A stretch of 64,000 bases of DNA from Phialocephala subalpina. Taxonomy: Eukaryota; Ascomycota; Leotiomycetes; Helotiales; Mollisiaceae. The notes under the pieces were generated by a model that was not told where the DNA came from, did no database searches, and saw nothing but the letters and a program-made list of their open reading frames with translations. Below are positions 57,409-64,000 of the stretch, piece by piece. Location of the stretch: positions 1,830,439 to 1,894,438 of the forward strand of contig FJOG01000001.1 of assembly GCA_900073065.1 (NCBI GenBank), given 5' to 3'. Each line of letters starts with the position of its first letter. The stretch's first letter is position 1. Made by a program: the position numbers and the translations under genes.

Positions 57409-59205
57409 TTACAAATTACTTGTGATCTCGGCAGTGGGAAAGACCACCTCCCCATTCTTCTCTTTCTCCTTCCTGATTCTCTCTCTAGCCTCCTCATTCC
57501 CCCTCTTCCACATCGCAATCCTCAACAGATGAGCAGCATCAAAGCCCTCCCTCCACTTCTTCTCAAACTTCGGCAACGCTCTCCCTTTCCCATCCTTCGG
57601 TTCTCCAGCCATCTTCCTCACCTCCTCAAAATACTCCTCAAAATCCGGATAAAGCGCCGTGAACGGGACACCGTCACCTTTATAATTTATTCGGTCTTCT
57701 TCCCACTTGATCTGTTCTTCAACAAGAGGCAATGTAATACGCCCTGCGAGGAATCTAGCTGCGAGAACGGCTTGCCATTCGAAGACTTTGAAGGTGAAGC
57801 CTGCGGCTATGGCTCCTACGAAACAGAGAGTTGGGTCTTCACGCCAGAAGATGTGTTGGTAGAGGTTTGGGAGGCGGTTATTGCGGATAGTGGCCGCGAG
57901 GTCTGGGAGGAAGGGAAGAGTCCAGGAATACCCCGTTCCGAAGATAATGTGATCGACGTTTTCTAGTTTTGTGCCGTCTTCAAAGTGTACTGTTCGTTCT
58001 TTAGTCTTGATGTCCGATGTGACGTGGGTGATTGGAGGCCGGCGGAGAATGTTTGGGTGTTGGAACTAACTATCTTATCAGCACAATGGAAAGCCAATTT
58101 TGTTGAGACGAGCTTCGAGGCTCTCATGGAAGATTCCGCCGAGTTAGAATGGAATTAGACTTGCCGCAAAATCGAAGAAATATGCTGTTTTCTGGTTAAC
58201 ATAATACAAAGCCATTGTTGAGTGGACATTTCCAGGCTTTAGAGCCGTCTCAGAAGCTATGACACAACGAAGAAGGGGAAAGAAGGCTTTTGAGAAGTGC
58301 CAACAGGAAAAGGACAAACTAGCAGGCAAACTTACGGTGGTATCTTCCCCTGACGACGCAGTTGAGAGGCGTCTCGGCAACATCTGCAAGTGCGAAGGAG
58401 ATATCTGGGCCTGAGATACTGGCTCCAACCACAACGGTTCTCTTTCCACGATATTTCTCCGGGCCTCTCCAAGCTTTGCTGTGCTCCACACTTCCTGGGA
58501 AGTTTTGCAAAAGTTCGGCAAGACCAGATGTATATGGTATGAAAGGGACCGTATAGTGACCAGGTGCAACCACAACTGCATCGAAAGATTCCGACCACCA
58601 GCTGTCCTCTAGTCCATTCTCCAGTGGCTTCCTCAGTGTGACAACCCATTTTCCATTCGTCTTGTGAACCAGTTCAACGGTTGTGTTGTAACTGACCAGG
58701 TCCTGATATCCTCGGCGATCTAATAGACCTTGGATATAGCCTTCCACAGCTTTCCAGTGACGGAAAGGTGACTTCTCCCCATGTCTCTGGATGTTTACAG
58801 CAGTTCTCTCTTCGGGGAATGGTTCTTGAGAGAACGACATAGCAAATGCATCTATATTTGTTTCCAGTGCGGGGTATATTGAAGTTTCAGAAAATCTATA
58901 TTGGGTATTGTGAGGAATCGTTGTGGGGAGCTTCGGAGGTATTGGCAGCGTCTCGTCCGGCTTTCGTGCTGCGATCTTCTTTAAGTCTTGGAGCTGTTGG
59001 ACATGGCCCTGGGGGTCCTCAATCCTACAAGAAGTTAGGGAGATGTAGTATACTTGGAGGGAACGACTGACCAGCATCCTCCTGCCTTCTCTCTCCTCTC
59101 AAATACTCGAATTCGATCAAATGCTTGCTCTTGGGCCAGGGCGTCAACTGCAATTGCGCCGGCAGGTCCAGCTCCAATTATTGCGATGCTCTTTATTGGA
59201 GACAT
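57409..59205 (-). CDS. Flavin-containing monooxygenase-like protein
   Basis: Four exons (59205-59072, 59024-58336, 58184-58165, 58065-57409) give 499 residues. The FAD-binding IIGAGPAG lies at residues 9-16 and FERREKAGGCW at about 35-45. A second dinucleotide site, TVVVGASISGPDISFAL, is typical of NADPH binding. The HIIFGTGYSW block is the FMO/BVMO ATGY-type motif. The third exon is only 20 nt and ends at a GC donor; joined, it reads HPYFFDFAFQHPNI, matching the PYFxDxAFxHP block of related fungal FMOs. Without it the frame is lost. These enzymes oxygenate nitrogen or sulfur atoms or perform Baeyer-Villiger reactions; the substrate is unknown. No biosynthetic cluster is visible. There is no signal peptide beyond the FAD fold. 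Confidence 0.88.
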
Positions 59206-60887
59206 TGTACTTGTCGAATCTTCGGATGAATATCAGAGCTGCTCATGGAGGATGGAGGACTGATCTAAAAGTGAAAATGAAATCAAGGAAGTCTCCCATC
59301 TTTAAAAAAAGGAAAGTATTGAATAAGAGTACAATGAAGAAGAGAAAGGCCTAAATGTACAAAAGTGGATTGGGCCTGGATGTCGCAATACTTGCAGCTG
59401 GCGATCCCCCCTCACTTGGCTTCGGCAGAAGGGTCGCTAGGAAGAGTCTTGAAGAGAAGGAGGAACGTGTTCTCATCCGAACAAGGATTCACGAGCAATC
59501 GAAAGGGGGGGTTGCAGGTAGGATGGCTGAAATCATATTGACTAGAGAGGATTGACGGGCTGACAATCAAATGATGAAGATAAGGTTGTCGTTCTCAATG
59601 CTGCGTTTTCCTGAGACAGATTCAGTACCTCTCAGCACCAACAAATTCTGCAGGTGAGCACTTCTTGCGACAACGTAAGAGCTTCTTCCATTCTCATCAC
59701 ACAACTCACCCTATCCACTTTCACTCTTCGCGTTTGATTTATGTAGGGGAGGGGCCTTGCCAAAATGGAATGTGATGAACGCACAGCATCTCCTCTGAAG
59801 AAAGTAATTGATTATATTTGAGGCTAGTGCTGCCAGGGAAGCCCTCGATTAGAATCAGATCTCGATTTGTGCGTGAAAATATTTCTTCGAAGGACCTTTG
59901 CGTTTTCAATTTGGAATTTGGAAAGTCCCCAAAGTTGTGGGACTTTCCAGGCGGCCTCGTGAAGTGATGGTGCTTGTTATGGGCAGGTAGAGGATGCAAG
60001 CTAAAGATCGAAATTCATCAAATTAGCGTCCATCTGATAAGTGCTTCTCTCTGGATAGGTAATGGGTCGCACCAGGTACCTAGGTATGGCTCGAACAGTC
60101 GTGAAGTGTGTTAGACATAGGAACCCGCGGACCTCGAGAAGCAGGGGTACGGTGACAGGTCATCAAGTGAAGTGCTTGTGGGAAAGGCATGCGCTGGGAG
60201 GTCTCTTTTCTGACATCCCAATCTGGAGACAGTCAAGGTGAGCCGCCAACTACACGAGCTAAAACAAATTCAAGTTGAGCGTGGTGAAGGCGTGAGGAGG
60301 AAGGGTCGGTTGACGCTTGGAGAAGGAGCTCCCTAAGAACCCTAAGAACCTCTCACTAGTGTGACTATAACCCCCTCTCCCCGTAAATCTAGCTTGCAAA
60401 CCAATTTAGAAGGCAGTCATGGTGGACACCTTCTGTTATGAGCCAAATGGACGGACAGTGTAAGAGAGGAAGGCTCACTGACTTTTTGAGGAGGAGCGTC
60501 CTGACGGACTTCCGCTCTCATCGTTCCTGTCCCAACTCACCCAAAGAATGGTCACGTTTTTGCTTCGAATGTTTCGTAATTCTGAATTTCAATTTCCTCG
60601 TACAATCTCCAGCGTTCTCCATATACCAGTACCGCCCTACAGTGACCGCACAAAGCTCTTTCAATCACCCAAGTCCGCAACCCTGACCGGAATCTCCCCA
60701 TCTCACATTTTACAATCTTCGTCCTCTTTTAAGACTCCCTTCGATGGGAACTTCGCCTGGAGATAGCATATCTGGCGTTGGAACGATACCGAGTTACGAC
60801 AAGTACTTGAGCAAATGCAAGCTTTTCTAAGTAAGATTACTTAAGGAAGAATTGTAACGGTCCGAGCGTGGGACTGGCAAGTGGCCC
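59206..60887. other. Intergenic, no supported gene
   Basis: About 1.7 kb upstream of the FMO gene. Only short frames (under 90 codons) occur on either strand. A duplicated CCCTAAGAA stretch lies near 60330-60350. No gene is supported. Confidence 0.5.
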
Positions 60888-62862
60888 TCATCTCGTCTCA
60901 AAGCTCTTCACCAGTTCCTCAAGCTCAGTTACAACGCCTTGGTGAACTGCTTCCTTCAGCTCCGAGGCACTAAGGTCATTGTCCTGGCCAAAATCACAGT
61001 TCAAGCATTTGCGGACAACCTTTGCATACCTCGATCCTAATAAAGAACCAACATTGCGGCTGTGCTTGTCGGCAAGATCGAAGTGCGTTTGAGCGGTACT
61101 CCTTTGAAAATCTGCTCGGATGCTGCACAGAGGTGCCCGGTAAGCTAATTCTAGGAGTATGACGCCCAAACGGAACAGGTCCTGTTTCGTATGCGTACAT
61201 CAGAATAGATTGTTGATTGTATATCTGTTCCTGAACGCAACGTGCTAGAGGCGACTTGAACATTCATGTTCAGGAAAGGGGCAGGCAATTGCTTCACTGG
61301 CGAAAGCTGATTGCCTACGCCTTCTTCAATAGTGTCTCTGCTCAGGCCGAAGAAAGCTATGTTGCGAGCTCCCCAAGGCGAGGTTAACAGTGGTGTAGCA
61401 TGGAACCGAAGAACGAAGAGAGCTCGTTTCTTGCCACTTTGATGGACTCGACTAAAGACACCGATGGTACTGCTTGTTTATTGCGATTACACTTGCCCAT
61501 CTCTGAAATAAGGTCGTCGAGATTGATAGATCTGTTGGGAAACCTTGTCTGGTTCTCAAAGTACAATTTATATGTCGCTGACGAGCGTTTCGGGCATCCA
61601 AAACAGGTCTCTTGGACAAGGCTGGTCCGAGTGGGCATTGCTCTTACATGAATGCAAAGATCTGGTGCTGTGCAGAAATTCCGCATTGGATTCTCTTCTG
61701 GTACTGGTCGTAATGCGATTATGTCTTGCGGCCCAGTCCCTCTGGGCCCAGAATTCATGGATGGAGCTGCTAGAGAACTTTGCTGCCAAATTAGCTGTTG
61801 AACTCTGCCTCCGCTGTGGCCTTCCATCTTTTTTTCTTCAACTTCTTTCTTTGCGGTGTGCACTCTAGCTGTGTATCTGGCTTTCCCTCGCGCTTCATCA
61901 GAGTCTGTTGTAGCAGGGAGACTTGCGCAGAAGGATGAAGATAGACATCGCCACCCATCTGAAGACCTGATTCATGCCCAGGGGCTGGCTTGATCAAGAG
62001 CCATACAGGGGTTTCCGGAGCTGAATTCTCTTCGGTGACAATTTTCGAAAGTCCAACTCGAAAGTCAACAGACGGTGGCTGAAGAGACGATGTTCGATTC
62101 AGTGGCGGATTCCCAATCTGAAGGCGAGCCTGGTGTGCTTTGTGCAACGAGCATACAACGGATAGAGCCTCGTATAATTGAACAGAAGCCTTCTGAATTA
62201 TGTCGCATTGCTTAATCGCGATAGCTGAAGAGGATGAAGGACGATTATCACTTGTAGCAGCCATAATCTTCTTAGTTTGGTCGGACAGTGCAATAAAGTC
62301 CTGATTGGATTGGTGAAGTTGGTTGATGCAGTCCTGGAGACATAATTTCGACATGGCACATTTCAATTTTGTTTTGATTCGCGTGCGCGAGGCATTATCT
62401 GATGGCATTGTCGGCTGGTGGGAGGTGTCAGTAAGATGTTGCTGAGATGTGTGGTGAGCTTGCACCTACCGGAAGTTGTTCATTCGAAATTCGAACATTG
62501 GTAATTTCTGTTTCTTCCTCAATTGAGGACAATTGTATCCGAATCTCTTTTATGGCTGCCATACACGCGTTTGTAGAGTCACCTAATTGCCCAGAAAACC
62601 TTGCCTCCAGATCGTTCGAAAACCAGTTGTGATGGTGTCCCTCCTCTAACATGCCGCGAGCCGTGTCTTCATCCGTCAAGGAATACAGCAACAGCTGACA
62701 CTGAAGACGGAACATGGTTTTTTGAACTAGAAATCGTTGAAATTTGCCTAATTTTGGGACGTAATCCTTATATCGCTGGGATGGGACGAAGACATCTTCG
62801 TAATGCTCAAGCGCTGATACTATTAGAGGTAGCACTACTAGAACAACTCCTAATGCTTCCAT
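60888..62862 (-). pseudogene. Frame-broken DUF7580-type gene
   Basis: The N-terminal exon (62862-62470) reads MEALGVVLVVLPLIVSALEHY and FLVQKTMFRLQCQLLLYSL, the start of the widespread fungal DUF7580 family. An intron leads to 62414 and a basic, helical segment follows. After about 61860 the family-like blocks lie in different frames. APDLCIHVRA to SFFGSMLHH is in one frame and ends at a TAA near 61396. The TSPWGARNIAFFGL block is in a second. The LFRLGVILLELAYRAPL block to CLNCDFGQDNDL is in a third, ending at 60888. These breaks are not at good splice sites, so at least three frameshifts are likely and the gene looks inactive. The family has a C-terminal kinase-like segment of unproven activity. 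Sequencing error near the assembly gap is an alternative. Confidence 0.65.
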
Positions 62863-62944
62863 AGTACTGAATCGGACGTCTTCAAATCTATCGACGGGAT
62901 CGACTTTGGATGGGATAGTGGCATAACGTGGTGATTTTTAAAAC

Positions 62945-63480
62945 AGATTTCGGCATGAGTGTCCGAATGTGCCTCCAAATCTGCCCTACACCCGAGCAAG
63001 ATTTTGGTGTGGTTTCTGTGGCAGGTCCGTTGATCTTAAAAAGAAGGGTTTGGAGGCCTGGATTGAGCGTTTCGATCATATCGATGACCACTTTATGGGA
63101 CGTAGCGTGCCGAAGCAAAGCATCAGAGAATGGATACTTGTCGACAGCGACAAGCTGAAGGGAGACGTTGCGAGCACGCCCATATTCGGAGAGCTAAATT
63201 CAGATAAAGAGGATGAAGGCTCCAAGATCGAAGAAGCTGAGAGCAGCAGGCCACCAAAAAAATCCCAAAACAACTACGGGCTTTAAAGTCATATTTTGCG
63301 TATGTTGTTGGTTAAAAATGCATTTTAGGACGAAAATATGAAGTCCAGTGTGAAGGTGGGTCGCCAAATGATCCCAGGTTCCATTTCAGTTGTGCAGTTT
63401 GTGATAATTCTCACAGATGGTGTTACAACTGTCAAATCGAAGACGAGCAAGCCGTCGAGAGGGATCTCCTCGAAAAGTCC
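62945..63480 (+). pseudogene. 5'-truncated zinc-finger protein gene fragment
   Basis: The frame HECPNVPP (from about 62954), then RFWCGFCG and GLEAWIERFDHIDDHFMG, resembles the cysteine-rich tail of fungal C2H2-type zinc-finger proteins. Homologues as I know them carry a C2H2 finger immediately before, which is absent here; the DUF7580-type gene starts 90 bp to the left. A TAA stop at 63284-63286 interrupts the frame. After a possible intron (GTATGT at about 63300 to TTTTAG near 63340) the same phase continues with RKYEVQCEGG and CAVCDNSHRWCYNC, another zinc-ligand block. This suggests a truncated, nonsense-broken remnant. It could instead be the end of a real gene with unusual structure. Confidence 0.45.
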
Positions 63481-63977
63481 CCTCCAACATCCCGAATAAA
63501 TGTGGACACGATTCGCGAGGCAAGGTCACATAAATCTAAACTAGAATATGTATGTGTTTCAGCGGAGATCGGGGCCAAGCGAGACATCGAATCGCACAGG
63601 AATACCGGCTACGGTCACTCTCCTCCAGGCATAGGCAAAGATTCGGCGATGTCAGAGGATGCGAGGAGCAAATAAGACGCATGGAAAGGATCGAAGCAAA
63701 CGATACACACAGAGGCTCAGCAAGCCGAAAGCAAGAGAGAAGCTAAGGTTTTCATCGCTAAGAAAGGGCAAGAGAAATGGCTGAAGTTGGAAACGAAGGA
63801 AACAACCCTGGAACAGCGTCGTGAGGGAGGGCAAGCACTAATTCTCGACGAGGAAGGAATCGTTGATTCATCCGAAACTAGGAAGAAGATCGAGCCAGCA
63901 GATTCGAGCCAGCAGATGGGCGCCTCTCAGAAAAGCACCGCAAGGTAGAATTTGAGCTAAAGAAGGAAAAGGAGGGG
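63481..63977. other. Region next to the gap, no clear gene
   Basis: Charged, Arg/Glu-rich frames occur on the plus strand up to the gap. They may belong to the zinc-finger remnant or to a gene continuing beyond the window. None can be supported. Confidence 0.4.
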
Positions 63978-64000
63978 NNNNNNNNNNNNNNNNNNNNNNN
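63978..64000. other. Assembly gap (N run)
   Basis: The last 23 positions are N, so the sequence stops at a scaffold gap. Features abutting it may be incomplete. Confidence 0.99.

Noticed and set aside
1..64000. CRISPR array, prophage or bacterial operon features
   Set aside because: The window is clearly fungal nuclear DNA with spliceosomal introns. The only regular repeats found are the coding GWG array and one three-copy tandem repeat.

Overview
The window comes from a nuclear chromosome of a filamentous ascomycete (Pezizomycotina). The signs are short introns, mostly about 50-70 bp, with GTRNGT-type donors and CTAAC-like branch sites; a CFEM GPI-anchored protein; a Zn2Cys6 regulator; a Crz1-type calcineurin-responsive factor; and a decayed DUF7580-type gene, a family typical of filamentous ascomycetes. 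A helotialean (Leotiomycete) origin is a guess from the overall look of the proteins. Genes were rebuilt exon by exon from reading frame, splice sites and family motifs. No alignment or database search was run. The right end runs into an assembly gap (N from 63978).

Layout. 1-5.2 kb: no convincing gene. 5.2-6.0 kb: CFEM surface protein (-). 7.6-9.6 kb: HOL1-type MFS transporter (+, seven exons). 10.9-11.1 kb: three-copy tandem repeat. 11.2-13.6 kb: RING E3-like protein with a second zinc site and a long acidic tail (-). 14.7-15.9 kb: 2OG-Fe(II) dioxygenase-like protein (-). 17.9-18.6 kb: Cox23, a four-exon twin-CX9C gene easily missed because no exon exceeds 108 nt (+). 19.1-25.4 kb: compact housekeeping block with NatB auxiliary subunit NAA25/Mdm20 (+), Ilm1 (-) and GGTase-I beta subunit Cdc43 (+). 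26.1-27.3 kb: secreted M20 metallopeptidase (+). 27.9-28.9 kb: HAD hydrolase (-). 30.4-32.7 kb: Crz1 (+). 33.3-34.5 kb: enoyl-reductase-like MDR enzyme (-). 37.1-44.6 kb: a giant lysine/glutamate-rich protein of about 2,345 residues with more than 20 tandem GWG/KKDKKKKGK units (+). 45.9-47.5 kb: membrane-anchored DUF3445 haem-dependent oxidative N-demethylase-like protein (+). 49.6-52.1 kb: Zn2Cys6 transcription factor in eight exons (+). 52.7-54.9 kb: divergent pair, U1A/U2B''-type snRNP protein (-) and Arp2/3 subunit ARPC1 (+). 55.2-56.5 kb: uncharacterised protein (+). 57.4-59.2 kb: flavin monooxygenase with a 20-nt microexon (-). 60.9-63.5 kb: frame-broken DUF7580-type gene and a zinc-finger gene fragment beside the gap.

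The genes do not form one pathway. Most are scattered housekeeping functions (protein acetylation, prenylation, actin nucleation, splicing, mitochondrial copper-protein assembly) mixed with regulators and accessory enzymes. The element most worth following is the giant GWG-repeat protein. Its alternation of Trp-Gly aromatic blocks, lysine blocks and Pro/Glu spacers resembles, at motif level only, multivalent GW/WG Argonaute-binding platforms or a charge-patterned polyampholyte. It also carries an apparent GC-AG intron, an in-frame optional 63-bp intron, two long charged helices and repeated SUMO-interaction-like acidic/hydrophobic motifs.
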